NCBI RefSeq assembly: GCF_052116305.1
Contig: NZ_JBQKLI010000016.1
Location: 1-47,337 of the forward strand
Direction: 5' to 3'
DNA from: JBQKLI01 sp012798975
GTDB lineage: Bacteria; Bacillota; Clostridia; Tissierellales; Peptoniphilaceae
DNA length: 47,337 nucleotides
Every line of letters starts with the position of its first letter. Position 1 is the first letter of the stretch. Positions 32,394 through 40,925 of the stretch are shown here, piece by piece. The notes under the pieces are model-generated. The model made no database searches. It saw only the letters and a list, made by a program, of their open reading frames with translations, and was not told the DNA's origin. Both the position numbers and the translations under genes were made by a program.

Positions 32394-32981
32394 TTAACGA
32401 TTTTCTTTCCTTAATATCCCCGCTACAACCTCCCTTAATTCCGGCACAACTTCTTCTTCAAACCAAGGGTTTTTTTTATGCCATCTAAAATTAAGGGGAG
32501 AAGGATGGACAAGGGGAAAGTATTTTGGCAGATAGTTTTTATAATTTCGTACTGTTTCCGTGAGATTCTTCTCTTTTTCTTCTTTTAGATAAAAATCTAT
32601 GGCATATTTTCCGACTAATAAAACAAGTTCTATCTTATCCATTTCTTTTAAAAATAAGGGATGCCATTTCTTTGCAAAGTCTTTGCGGGGCTTATTATCG
32701 CCGCTTTTTCCTTTTCCCGGATAATAGAAATCCATGGGAAGTATCGCAAAGTTTTCAGGATTTCGAAACTCCTTTTCGCTTATCCCCAGCCATTCTAAAA
32801 GCTTTTCGCCGCTTTTATCATTAAAAGCTGTCATAGATTCCTGTGCCTTTACTCCCGGAGCCTGCCCGACGATTAAAATTCTCGATTCTTTATCCGCAAC
32901 AAACAAAGGCATAATATCCTTATCGGTATATTTTTTATTCTCTGTATCTTCTATGATTTCTTTTTTTATTCTTTCTATCAT
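32394..32981 (-). CDS. Uracil-DNA glycosylase family protein
   Basis: A 195-residue member of the UDG superfamily. RILIVGQAPGVKAQES (motif A, about 35-50, with GQAPG) and LVHPSPLNFRWHKKNPWF (motif B, HPSPLN) are intact; DFYYPGKGKSGD resembles the base-recognition region. It would excise uracil from DNA or act on a related lesion. Start at ATG 32981 because GGGAG precedes it; a GTG six codons earlier overlaps poor context. Cysteines for a family-4 FeS cluster are absent, so it belongs with the YqiJ/MUG-like small proteins instead. Confidence 0.82.
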   Translation of the reverse strand: MIERIKKEIIEDTENKKYTDKDIMPLFVADKESRILIVGQAPGVKAQESMTAFNDKSGEKLLEWLGISEKEFRNPENFAILPMDFYYPGKGKSGDNKPRKDFAKKWHPLFLKEMDKIELVLLVGKYAIDFYLKEEKEKNLTETVRNYKNYLPKYFPLVHPSPLNFRWHKKNPWFEEEVVPELREVVAGILRKENR

Positions 32982-33071
32982 AGTCTCCCTTTCTTTCACT
33001 CTAAGATAAACCTCTTCCCTTTGAATCAGAGGATATCAGCCTTATTCAAAGAAAAATTTGCCCTTCTTTCT

Positions 33072-34733
33072 CTAAAACCTTACTTTTTTACCTCTTATAT
33101 AAACCTCACTGGGCAGTATCTTATGAAGCTCTTCTTCCGGGAGTGTTTCTAAGTCTTCCTCTAGCAGCATAAAGTCCGCAGAATATCCTTCTTGAAGTTT
33201 TCCGATATTCTTCATATCATTGATCATGGCTCCATTGATAGTATAAAGAATAAGAGCATCTTTTAAGCTTAGTTTTTCTTTTTGATTGATATCTGCTTTT
33301 TCTGTTAAGGAACGTCTGGTTACGGTAGGTTCGATTCCCAGCCATGGGTTGGCCGGCTCTGGGTGGTAAGTTGAAGGAGCATCGTTGCTTAGCGCTACAT
33401 AGGGATATTTTATTCCCTCTGGGTCATAGAGGCTTTTTAATCTGTTGATCTGAAGAAATCTTTCTTCATCGAGATATTTTGAATAGGGCTCGTATTCTGC
33501 ATAGAAGAAGATACTTTGTCCCGAGACTCCGATTCCCAGTTCGTGGATTTTTTTGATTTGATCGTCTCGAAGGGTTGTCCCGTGTTCAATCCGAATACTC
33601 GGCGCTCCTTCGATCCAGTTCCCCAACTCTTCAGCTAGTTCGATAATAATATCTGCAGAATGATCCCCCATAGCATGGGTTTTTACTTGAAGTCCTTTTT
33701 CTTTTGCGAACTTCATAATCTCCCGCAGTTCTTCTTTGTTCCCTGTCATAAGGCCTTTTGTAAGCTCCCTGTTCTTGTCTTCTTCCGAAGGGGTATTTCC
33801 GTCTCGTTTTACATAGAGACTGTCTTCGATCTTCGGAAACTCTTTTGTCATGCCTGCTGAACCGTTGCTGATGGTTCCGTCGAGAAAGTATTTTAAACCG
33901 CTGAGTTTCACCTTGGCGCCAGTGGAAGCGGTATAGCCTTCTTTTCTTTTATCAATTTCTTCTTGAGATAAAGAAGATACGGTGTCGTTCCATAGATAAT
34001 ATACAGCCACGTCCTGCAAGAATCCTTTTTCCATGGATTTCAAATATAGATCCATCATATCTCCCTCTTCATCGATAATGCCAAGGGTTTCCGATACAGA
34101 TCCAATTCCGTATTTTGCAAGCTCTAGAGATGTGGCTACCATTTTTCTGATCTTTTCTTCTTCCGATTTTATAGCGAAGATTTCTCCCGGCAAAAAGGCC
34201 GCCTTTTCCGACAAAAGTCCTGTCGGCGCTCCCTGTTCATCCCGATGGATAATGCCACCTGCAGGATCTGGATAATCTTTGTCAATTCCTGCAAATTCCA
34301 AAGCTAAAGAATTTACAACGCAGTTGTGAAGGTCCGACCGCTGAATCCGAACCGACTTTTCTGTACTGACCTTGTCCAGATCATATCTCGTTGGAGATCT
34401 TCCTTCTTCAAATTTTGTTTCGTCGTATCCCCATCCTTCAATAGTAGAAGCTTCCGGATTTGCTGCGTCTATTTCTCGAAGTTTCTCGATCATCTCCTCA
34501 ATACTATTGACTTCTGGAGCCATAATAGAAAGCTTTCCTACAAGCTCCGTTAAAATCGTCGGATGGATATGAGTTTCTACAAAGGCCGGAAGAACCGTTT
34601 TTCCTTTAAGATCTACACATTCTTCCCCTTCGGGAATCTCCTCTTTCCTTCCTGTCCATATTATCTTTCCATCGTCCACTTTCATGGAATCTATATTTTT
34701 ATTTAAAAGAAATTTTCCATTACTATAATACAT
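33072..34733 (-). CDS. Amidohydrolase of the YtcJ/AepA type
   Basis: A 553-residue metal-dependent hydrolase (amidohydrolase superfamily). KTVLPAFVETHIHPTIL gives the first metal ligands HxH. The middle contains LKYFLDGTISNGSAGMT, and later metal-region motifs are VKTHAMGDHSADI, IRIEHGTTL, ALSNDAPSTYHPEPANPW and the C-terminal GSADFMLLE-like closing strand (YSADFMLLEEDLE). YtcJ-like enzymes act on varied N-substituted amides; the substrate is unknown. ATG at 34733 follows GGAGG. It is a single gene between an intergenic repeat and the glycosylase. Confidence 0.87.
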   Translation of the reverse strand: MYYSNGKFLLNKNIDSMKVDDGKIIWTGRKEEIPEGEECVDLKGKTVLPAFVETHIHPTILTELVGKLSIMAPEVNSIEEMIEKLREIDAANPEASTIEGWGYDETKFEEGRSPTRYDLDKVSTEKSVRIQRSDLHNCVVNSLALEFAGIDKDYPDPAGGIIHRDEQGAPTGLLSEKAAFLPGEIFAIKSEEEKIRKMVATSLELAKYGIGSVSETLGIIDEEGDMMDLYLKSMEKGFLQDVAVYYLWNDTVSSLSQEEIDKRKEGYTASTGAKVKLSGLKYFLDGTISNGSAGMTKEFPKIEDSLYVKRDGNTPSEEDKNRELTKGLMTGNKEELREIMKFAKEKGLQVKTHAMGDHSADIIIELAEELGNWIEGAPSIRIEHGTTLRDDQIKKIHELGIGVSGQSIFFYAEYEPYSKYLDEERFLQINRLKSLYDPEGIKYPYVALSNDAPSTYHPEPANPWLGIEPTVTRRSLTEKADINQKEKLSLKDALILYTINGAMINDMKNIGKLQEGYSADFMLLEEDLETLPEEELHKILPSEVYIRGKKVRF

Positions 34734-34895
34734 AATTACCTCCATTTTCTCGCTAATTATATATACCCAAGAAAACATAGTGCGAATGTGATAGAGAAAG
34801 AAGGAGTGGATGTTGAAAAGCTGATCTTTACTTCTTTATATAAATCATACTATCGAATTTATTAACTCTTTAAAACTTACAATACTTAGACTATA

Positions 34896-34953
34896 ACAAG
34901 AAACACGTCTCTTGTTTCTTCTTCAGCTCCCCTCTTTCACACTTCACGCTTAA
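34896..34953 (+). repeat. Dispersed repeat family B copy
   Basis: Hairpin GAAACACGTCTCTTGTTTC followed by the tract TTCTTCAGCTCCCCTCTTTC and ACACTTCACGCTT. It lies 3' of the hemerythrin gene with the purine strand in that gene's sense. Confidence 0.6.
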
Positions 34954-35022
34954 TATAATCCTATTTTTCTCAAAAAAAGAAGAGCCCAGCATTTATACTG
35001 TTCTCTTCTCTAGATTTGAGAT

Positions 35023-35580
35023 TTACTTTAAGTCGTATTTCTTTTCAAGCTCTTCTAAAAGAGCTGTGTATTTTTCTCGTACTTCTGTATTTTTATCATT
35101 GAAAACTCTTGTTTCTTCTTCTACCTTTTCAAGCACTTCCGCTGGCAGATTTTTCACAGCGAAGGGATAGACTACGTCGTTTTCTTTATCGATATGGGAG
35201 CGAAGCTGTCTTCTGTATCCTAAAGCATTTGTCATGATCTCAAGTTTGCCTTCTTCTGTAGGATTTGTTTCGTATTCATTTAAGGCAGCTTCCAAGTCTA
35301 GGACAAGGGCACGGCCTTGATCATGTTCAACATACATTCCGCTTCGTACTAATTTTTCTGCAACAGGTCCTAAATGTTCAAGCATATAGCTGAAAAGAAT
35401 TTCTTCTTCTTTTCCATGGTGATATGCATCTCCATAGTCCCGGATAAACTCCACCATTTTTCTTAAATCTTCTACAGGTACTTCTTCTCCGTGAAGGATC
35501 TTTAAGGAAATAGCTTGAATGACATCATTTACACGATTGATATTCTCATGTTCCAACTCTAATTGATCTATGCTATACAT
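35023..35580 (-). CDS. Hemerythrin-domain protein
   Basis: A 185-residue four-helix protein with hemerythrin-type diiron ligands: an early His (LELEHENINRV), HHGKEEEILF (H55/E59 area), VEHDQGRALVLDLE (about 84) and HIDKENDVVYPF (about 132). It would bind O2, NO or act in iron-sulfur protection. It is the last gene of an operon with a Crp/Fnr regulator and an unknown protein (8-bp overlaps), next to flavodiiron and RIC genes, all of which points to nitrosative/oxidative defence. Confidence 0.9.
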   Translation of the reverse strand: MYSIDQLELEHENINRVNDVIQAISLKILHGEEVPVEDLRKMVEFIRDYGDAYHHGKEEEILFSYMLEHLGPVAEKLVRSGMYVEHDQGRALVLDLEAALNEYETNPTEEGKLEIMTNALGYRRQLRSHIDKENDVVYPFAVKNLPAEVLEKVEEETRVFNDKNTEVREKYTALLEELEKKYDLK

Positions 35581-36154
35581 TTTTTCTCCTTACAGTATAC
35601 TGATTGTCCTTACGGGAATATTCTAATCCTTCTCCAGCTAAGCCTGTGATATAGGCATCTCTAAGCTGATAATAAAGTTCCCGGTCTAACCCTTCTTCTT
35701 CGAAAAATCCTCCGTGAAGATCACTTGTTCTCTCCCACTGGATGCTGTCGGCTGAGTTTTCTACTACTGCATTGACACGGTCGCAGGGCATTCCGTCTAA
35801 ACAAGAGTCGTTTACTTTTTGATAAACTTCTTCTGGCGAAGAAGATCTTTCCATGCCGGCTCCGCCCTTATAGAAGATTTCTTCTAATTCTTCAGTCGAG
35901 ATCCCTTTTTCTTTCGCAAGAGAAACAGCCTTTGCAAGTCTTTTCTCCGATTCTTCAATTTGACCTTGAAGCCATCCGTGGATATTTCCCGTATCGATAT
36001 GATCTTCTAAAGATCCTTCTGGAAGGGAACCTCTTTCTTTATAAAAAGTTTCTTTATCCGCTCCGCTTTTTTCTAATAATGTTTTGATGATTTCTTCTTG
36101 TATTTCGATCTTCTTGTACAGCCAAAAATGAATCGGCGCTAAAAACTTACTCAT
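35573..36154 (-). CDS. Unknown protein between Crp/Fnr regulator and hemerythrin
   Basis: A 193-residue protein I do not recognise. It is mostly helical and charged, with no signal peptide; the N-terminus FLAPIHFWLYKKIEIQEEII is amphipathic. Two histidines lie near GNIHGW and DLHGGF, and a cysteine pair DSCLDGMPCDRV (about 118-129) could bind metal or heme. It overlaps the regulator upstream and the hemerythrin gene downstream by 8 bp each, so the three proteins are translationally coupled. A role in sensing or handling NO/iron is inferred only from position. Confidence 0.65.
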   Translation of the reverse strand: MSKFLAPIHFWLYKKIEIQEEIIKTLLEKSGADKETFYKERGSLPEGSLEDHIDTGNIHGWLQGQIEESEKRLAKAVSLAKEKGISTEELEEIFYKGGAGMERSSSPEEVYQKVNDSCLDGMPCDRVNAVVENSADSIQWERTSDLHGGFFEEEGLDRELYYQLRDAYITGLAGEGLEYSRKDNQYTVRRKNV

Positions 36155-36812
36155 CTCTATCTTCTCCCTTTTTCAATAAATATACGATCTTGCCCCTAAC
36201 ATCGATAAGACCTTCTTTTTTCATTTTATTAATCTCTCTGGACACGGAAGGTCTGGTTGTTCCTAAATAGTCCGCTAATTCTTCTCGATTATATTTTAAT
36301 ATTACTTTTCCATTCTGCTCGTTCTGCTGGAAAAACCGCATTAGTTTTTGTCTTAGTGTCAATTCTGATAGAATAAGATTTTTTGTATTCAGATAAAAAG
36401 CCTTTTGGCTTAATACATTGATCATATTTCGTATCATCACTTTTACGAAAGGTTCATCCCAATTTTTGTAATCCAGAAACTCTTCTTTCGGTATTTCTAA
36501 AACAACAGAATCTTTTAATGCTACACAGGAATAATCATACATCCGATTTTCCATAAACACATAGACTTCCCCAAAAACGGTGCCGCTTTCTTTAAAAATA
36601 TTAACAATCGTTCTTTTTCCGTCCTCTTCGATATTAGAAACTGCTACGGAGCCTTCTACTAAAACATATAATTTTTCCGGATAATCTTCTTGGACAAATA
36701 AATACGAATCTTTTTCATAGAATTTTTTTACGGCTCCTACAGCAGCTAATTGTACTTCGATTTCTTCTTTTTCTAAATTTTTGAAAAGAGGACTTTTATC
36801 TATATATTCCAT
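36147..36812 (-). CDS. Crp/Fnr-family regulator 2
   Basis: A 221-residue regulator: cyclic-nucleotide-like beta roll (about 10-125), dimer helix, and C-terminal winged helix with recognition segment ELADYLGTTRPSVSREINKMKKEG. It has only one Cys and no FNR-type Cys cluster, so it does not sense oxygen by [4Fe-4S]; relatives of this type bind heme or other ligands to sense NO/CO. It heads the operon with the unknown protein and hemerythrin. An inverted repeat GTAAC-N4-GTTAC about 42 bp before the likely transcription start suggests autoregulation or control by regulator 1. Confidence 0.9.
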   Translation of the reverse strand: MEYIDKSPLFKNLEKEEIEVQLAAVGAVKKFYEKDSYLFVQEDYPEKLYVLVEGSVAVSNIEEDGKRTIVNIFKESGTVFGEVYVFMENRMYDYSCVALKDSVVLEIPKEEFLDYKNWDEPFVKVMIRNMINVLSQKAFYLNTKNLILSELTLRQKLMRFFQQNEQNGKVILKYNREELADYLGTTRPSVSREINKMKKEGLIDVRGKIVYLLKKGEDRDE

Positions 36813-36831
36813 ATTCTCCTCCTTCCAGAGT

Positions 36832-36874
36832 AGATTACCATATGATTTATCGAAATAACTGTAACTGATGTTAC
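36832..36874 (-). promoter_or_regulatory. Candidate promoter with GTAAC-N4-GTTAC site for regulator 2
   Basis: The inverted repeat GTAACTGATGTTAC (36861-36874) is centred about 42 bp upstream of the start predicted from TGGTAATCT (TAATCT at 36837-36832, extended -10). That geometry matches a class II Crp/Fnr activator site. Confidence 0.5.
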
Positions 36875-36879
36875 TATCC

Positions 36880-38070
36880 CTATGCTTTTACTAAACTTTC
36901 TGCCAAGGCTTCAATTTGGACATCGATCTCGTCTGTAGGATTATAAAGGGATTTCACTTCCTCATCCACTACTTCAAAACCAGAATTTGTTAATATCTCT
37001 CTTAACTTCTTGTTTCCTTCACCGCTCCATCCGTAGCATCCGAATACACCGGCTTTTTTATCTTTAAACTTCATTTCATGAAGGAATGCAAGCCATCCTG
37101 ATACAGAGGATAATAATGCATTTCCTACTGTGGGAGATCCCACTGCAATCGCCTTGGATTTAAAGACTTCTGTGATAATATCATTTTTGTCATAAAGTGA
37201 AATATTATAGACTTTAACAACAGTATCCGGAGATTTTTCTCGGATTTCTTTGGCTAGTTTATGAGCCAATTTCTTTGTTCCATCCCACATAGTGTCGTAG
37301 ATAACAGTAATTTGATCTTCTTTATAAGCATCTGCCCAAGCAATATATTTTTCGATAATCTGAGTTGGATTGTCTCTCCAAATCGCTCCATGGGACGGGG
37401 CGATAATATCAAAGGTAAGATTCAAATCGCCGATTTCTTTTAATTTTCTTTTTGCAAAGCTGGAATAGGGAGTTAAAATATTTGCATAATATTTTAAAGC
37501 TTCTTCATCCATACTGCATTGATCTGCTTTGTCGTTAAACAACTCTTCCACTGCATAATGCTGTCCGAAAGCATCGTTTGAAAAGAGAACATTGTCTCCC
37601 GTCATAAACGTCGCCATACTGTCTGGCCAGTGGAGCATTTTCATTTCTACGAAAACAAGGCTTTTCCCGTTTCCGATATCAATACTGTCTCCCGTTTTTA
37701 CTACATTATAGTTCCATTCTGGATGATGATACATTCCAGTCAAGGATTTCACCGCTGCCTGAGTACAATAGATGGGAAGACCCGGTACTTCTTCTAATAA
37801 GGCAGGAAGAGCCCCGCTGTGATCCACTTCCCCGTGGTTGATTACGATAAAATCCAAGTCTTTTAAGTCGATTTCTTTTTTTAAATTGTCTAGAAATTCG
37901 TTTTTATGGGGTTCCCAAACAGTATCCACTAAAAATGTTTTTTCTTCCTGAACTAAATAAGCATTCTGGCTGGAACCGTTATGGATCGAATAATCCGCTC
38001 CGTGAAACTCTCTTAATTCCCAGTCTATTTTCCCAACCCAATATATATTATTCTTGACTTGTTTTTTCAT
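36880..38070 (-). CDS. Flavodiiron protein (NO/O2 reductase), copy 2
   Basis: A 396-residue flavodiiron enzyme of the NorV/FDP type. Diiron ligands appear as NHGEVDHSG (H-x-E-x-D-H), KMLHWPDSM, SNDAFGQH and APSHGAIWR. The flavodoxin domain (TVIYDTMWDGTKKLA, about 256-270) follows. The FMN loop (DTMWDGT) differs from the YGSMYGT of copy 1. It overlaps ric by 23 bp, so both come from the FNR-box promoter at 38811-38852. The pairing with RIC makes NO detoxification its likely main task. Confidence 0.93.
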   Translation of the reverse strand: MKKQVKNNIYWVGKIDWELREFHGADYSIHNGSSQNAYLVQEEKTFLVDTVWEPHKNEFLDNLKKEIDLKDLDFIVINHGEVDHSGALPALLEEVPGLPIYCTQAAVKSLTGMYHHPEWNYNVVKTGDSIDIGNGKSLVFVEMKMLHWPDSMATFMTGDNVLFSNDAFGQHYAVEELFNDKADQCSMDEEALKYYANILTPYSSFAKRKLKEIGDLNLTFDIIAPSHGAIWRDNPTQIIEKYIAWADAYKEDQITVIYDTMWDGTKKLAHKLAKEIREKSPDTVVKVYNISLYDKNDIITEVFKSKAIAVGSPTVGNALLSSVSGWLAFLHEMKFKDKKAGVFGCYGWSGEGNKKLREILTNSGFEVVDEEVKSLYNPTDEIDVQIEALAESLVKA

Positions 38071-38770
38071 TAGCTTCTCCTTTTAATTTTTCGAATAAGA
38101 TGGAGTTTTCTTTAAAGATATGGATAAATACATCTTCTACTAAAGTATGAAGTGTTTCGAAGGTTCTGTTGTAAGTGAAGCATGCATCTTCCGGCACTTC
38201 AAAATGATCTGTAAGGTCGATCATCTCTTTAATTACCGCACCGGCTCCTTCATGATCTTCTTCTAATTCTTCAACTTTCTTAAGGGTTTCCTTCGTAATA
38301 TTTCCGTCTTTATAATCCTTTAAGATCATTGGAAAAGTGATTTTTTCCTCTTTTACGAAATGTTCTTCTAATTCTTTCTTTAAGTCGGCAAACAGGCTGT
38401 GGAGCTTTAATAATAATTCTCCATGATGTTCAAAGTGAACAATCAGAATTTTATTTAAATCTTCATCGACTTGTTTTAAATAGGCTCTTTCTTCTACGTG
38501 ATGTGTTATTTCAAGATGATCAATCAGTTCATCTATTTTCATATCGTAAACATTCAGTTCGCCTTTTTCTTTTCGTTCTTCTTTCGCTTTTTCTATAAAT
38601 ACATCCATTCTTTCTAAGAAAGGTTTCGTCTCTTTCTTTTTATCTTCGAGGGCTTTGCCTAAAGTATCGGCGCCTCCGCAGCAGTAATCTATTCCTTCGT
38701 CATTAAAAAAGTCTACTAATATTGTATTTTCCGCTACTAAATCCTTTAATTGTCTATCTAGATTATTCAT
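38048..38770 (-). CDS. ric: Iron-sulfur cluster repair di-iron protein (RIC; ScdA/YtfE)
   Basis: A 240-residue protein that repairs NO- and oxidant-damaged FeS clusters. The N-terminal ScdA domain has the hallmark YCCGG (Cys30-Cys31). The hemerythrin-like diiron domain shows ITHHVEERAYL, HFEHHGELL, HFVKEEKITFP and EEDHEGAG. ATG at 38770 follows GGAGGG. It is first in an operon with flavodiiron copy 2 and is driven by a promoter with a consensus-like FNR box centred at -41.5, so it should be induced by regulator 1 or 2 on loss of oxygen or presence of NO. Confidence 0.95.
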   Translation of the reverse strand: MNNLDRQLKDLVAENTILVDFFNDEGIDYCCGGADTLGKALEDKKKETKPFLERMDVFIEKAKEERKEKGELNVYDMKIDELIDHLEITHHVEERAYLKQVDEDLNKILIVHFEHHGELLLKLHSLFADLKKELEEHFVKEEKITFPMILKDYKDGNITKETLKKVEELEEDHEGAGAVIKEMIDLTDHFEVPEDACFTYNRTFETLHTLVEDVFIHIFKENSILFEKLKGEANEKTSQE

Positions 38771-38810
38771 AATACCCTCCAAGAGTTTTAATGTTTTATT
38801 TGATGATCTT

Positions 38811-38852
38811 ATTATAAGGGCAAATGTTACATAAAAATATGATCTAGATCAA
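38811..38852 (-). promoter_or_regulatory. Class II FNR/DNR-type promoter of ric-flavodiiron operon
   Basis: On the minus strand TTGAT-CTAG-ATCAT (38852-38839) matches the FNR consensus TTGAT-N4-ATCAA at 9 of 10 bases. TATAAT lies at 38816-38811, giving a start near 38804 and a box centre at -41.5, the exact class II position. The box overlaps the stop codon of the regulator gene. Confidence 0.8.
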
Positions 38853-39526
38853 CTTTCGTAATTTCTCATAGAAAATTCATCGAGTATCCTTATTTTCTTT
38901 TTACCGTAGATATCAATCCAGCCTCTTTTCTGAAGCTCCGAAAGTTTTCGATTGACCGTTTCTTTCGTCAGGTAAATTGCATTACCGATTTCTTCCTGAG
39001 TCATTTTAATTTCCGGACTGCCCAGTCTCCTGTTTCTGTCCAATAAAAAGAGAATAATTCTTTGAAGAGCATCCTTTGTTCCTACGATTTTCAACGTATC
39101 TCGATAATCCGTCATCTTGTCATTTAAATATTCCATAATATCAAAGGCCATCTGAGGATTGTCTATGATTTCCTTTTTTAACGACTCTGCCTGAATGGTA
39201 CATGTTTCAACCTCCTCTAAGGCAATCCCTGTTTCTGTATATTTTGACTGGCTAAAAAGCTGATCGCCTCCGCAGATATCTCCTGGTAGAAGAATGTCTA
39301 ACAGATATTCGCTTCCATCTTCTCCGAAGCGTACAAGCTTTACTCTTCCTTTCCTTAAAATAAGCATTCTACCGACTGGATCTCCTTCATGAAATATGAC
39401 CTCTTGAGACGAAAAATTTCTTTGTTCGATTAACCTGCTTATTTTATGAACTTCTTTCTCTTTTAAGTTCCTAAATATCGGTACGTTTTTTACACAAGTT
39501 TGATGTTCGCAACATTGACTGCTCAT
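38849..39526 (-). CDS. Crp/Fnr-family regulator 1 with N-terminal cysteines
   Basis: A 225-residue regulator: effector domain about 15-130, dimer helix, and DNA-binding helix-turn-helix MTQEEIGNAIYLTKETVNRKLSELQ (about 178-202). The N-terminus MSSQCCEHQTC gives Cys5, Cys6 and Cys11, with further Cys85 and Cys109; this could hold an FNR-like FeS cluster, though spacing differs from E. coli FNR. It lies directly upstream of ric, whose promoter box sits on this gene's stop codon. It likely activates the NO-defence operon. The HTH resembles FNR-type ETVNR rather than the DNR type. Confidence 0.9.
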   Translation of the reverse strand: MSSQCCEHQTCVKNVPIFRNLKEKEVHKISRLIEQRNFSSQEVIFHEGDPVGRMLILRKGRVKLVRFGEDGSEYLLDILLPGDICGGDQLFSQSKYTETGIALEEVETCTIQAESLKKEIIDNPQMAFDIMEYLNDKMTDYRDTLKIVGTKDALQRIILFLLDRNRRLGSPEIKMTQEEIGNAIYLTKETVNRKLSELQKRGWIDIYGKKKIRILDEFSMRNYES

Positions 39527-39682
39527 ATTTTCACCTCTTCATTCTTATCTATTATATGCCCTTTTCTCTTAAGTTTAAGCAACATAATACTTATATAATA
39601 TTTTTATATAAAGCTTTTCTAAAATAGAAATAGCATGTAATGGGTATCTATAAAGAAAGAATGTAATAAGGAGAATCAAATT

Positions 39683-40852
39683 ATGATTAAAGTTGAGAAG
39701 GATTTCGAAAAACGTTTAATAGAATTTCGCCATCATCTGCATAAATTTCCAGAGCTCTCTTATCATGAGTTCAAAACAACAGAAGAGATCATTGGATGGT
39801 TCGAAAGATTAGGACTTCCACCTGTAAATTTAGATCTGGAGACAGGAGCTGTTTTCGATATTGTAGGGGAACATCCAGGTCCAGTAATCGCTCTTCGAGC
39901 TGATATCGACGCTCTTCCAATGCAGGAAGACAATGTCTCCCCTTACCGCTCCTCTGTTGACGGTGTTATGCATGCCTGCGGACACGATATGCATACCACA
40001 GCCCTTCTAGGCGCAGGAGCACTGCTTCTAAAAAACAGAGATCTTATTAAAGGTACTGTGCGTCTTCTTTTCCAGCCTGCGGAAGAAGTTGCTACTGGAG
40101 CGAAATATGTCTGTGAAAAAGGAGCCTTGGATGGTGTGGATGCGATCTTCGGTTTTCATAATATCCCAACACTTCCCTTGGGAACCATCGGTATTAAATC
40201 CGGAGGTCTTATGGCGGGAGTAGATCGTTTCGAAGTTATATTTCACGGCCGGGGAGGTCATGCAGGAGTACCCCATAAAACTATCGACCCGATTATTATC
40301 GCTGCAGAATATGTAACAAATATCCAGTCTATTATTGCAAGACGGATTAACCTTTTTGATAACGCAGCGATCAGTGTGACTCATATCGAAGGGGGCAGCA
40401 CCTGGAATATTATTCCAGATCACGCGACCATCGAGGGAACCGTTCGTACGTTTCAGAAGGGCTCTCGAAAAATCATTCCTCTGATGATGAAAAAATACTC
40501 CTACGGGATTGCAGAAGCAAATGACGGCTATGCGGATTTCCACTGGGAAGGACTGCATCCTGTTGTAGATAACGATCCGTCGTTCCGAAAACCTCTAGAA
40601 GATCTCACCCTAGAGCTCGGATATAAACCGGTAGAAGCAAAACCAAGCTCTGGTGGAGAAGATTTCTCCTTCTATCAAGAACAGATCCCGGGATTCTTCG
40701 TTTTTGTAGGGGTAGAAGGCAGCGAACCTTGGCATTCCCCTATTTATAATATGAAAGACAGCGCTCTTAAAATTGCTGTGGAGTTTTTAGCGAATGTTCC
40801 CCTTGCTATCAGCAACCATGAAATGTTCCGAGATAAAATAAATATAGAATAA
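39683..40852 (+). CDS. M20 family amidohydrolase (aminoacylase/HipO type)
   Basis: A 389-residue metal peptidase of subfamily M20D, hydrolysing N-acyl or N-benzoyl amino acids or similar amides. RHHLHKFPELSYHEF, ALRADIDALPMQE, HACGHDMHTTALLGA (metal site), LFQPAEE and the C-terminal SSGGEDFSFY are all intact; the GGHAGVPHKTIDP segment belongs to the lid/dimer domain. ATG follows AAGGAG. It is likely cytosolic. It is followed 73 bp later by uspA. The substrate is not predictable here; it could support amino-acid scavenging. Confidence 0.92.
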   Translation: MIKVEKDFEKRLIEFRHHLHKFPELSYHEFKTTEEIIGWFERLGLPPVNLDLETGAVFDIVGEHPGPVIALRADIDALPMQEDNVSPYRSSVDGVMHACGHDMHTTALLGAGALLLKNRDLIKGTVRLLFQPAEEVATGAKYVCEKGALDGVDAIFGFHNIPTLPLGTIGIKSGGLMAGVDRFEVIFHGRGGHAGVPHKTIDPIIIAAEYVTNIQSIIARRINLFDNAAISVTHIEGGSTWNIIPDHATIEGTVRTFQKGSRKIIPLMMKKYSYGIAEANDGYADFHWEGLHPVVDNDPSFRKPLEDLTLELGYKPVEAKPSSGGEDFSFYQEQIPGFFVFVGVEGSEPWHSPIYNMKDSALKIAVEFLANVPLAISNHEMFRDKINIE

Positions 40853-40925
40853 TTGTTTTAAACTTTATGGGTATAATCAGTATTAAGCAATTAATTTTTA
40901 TAAATAATATAATGAGGTGAACAGA

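Noticed and set aside
40028..40558. 176-codon minus-strand frame
   Set aside because: Antisense shadow of the M20 amidohydrolase.
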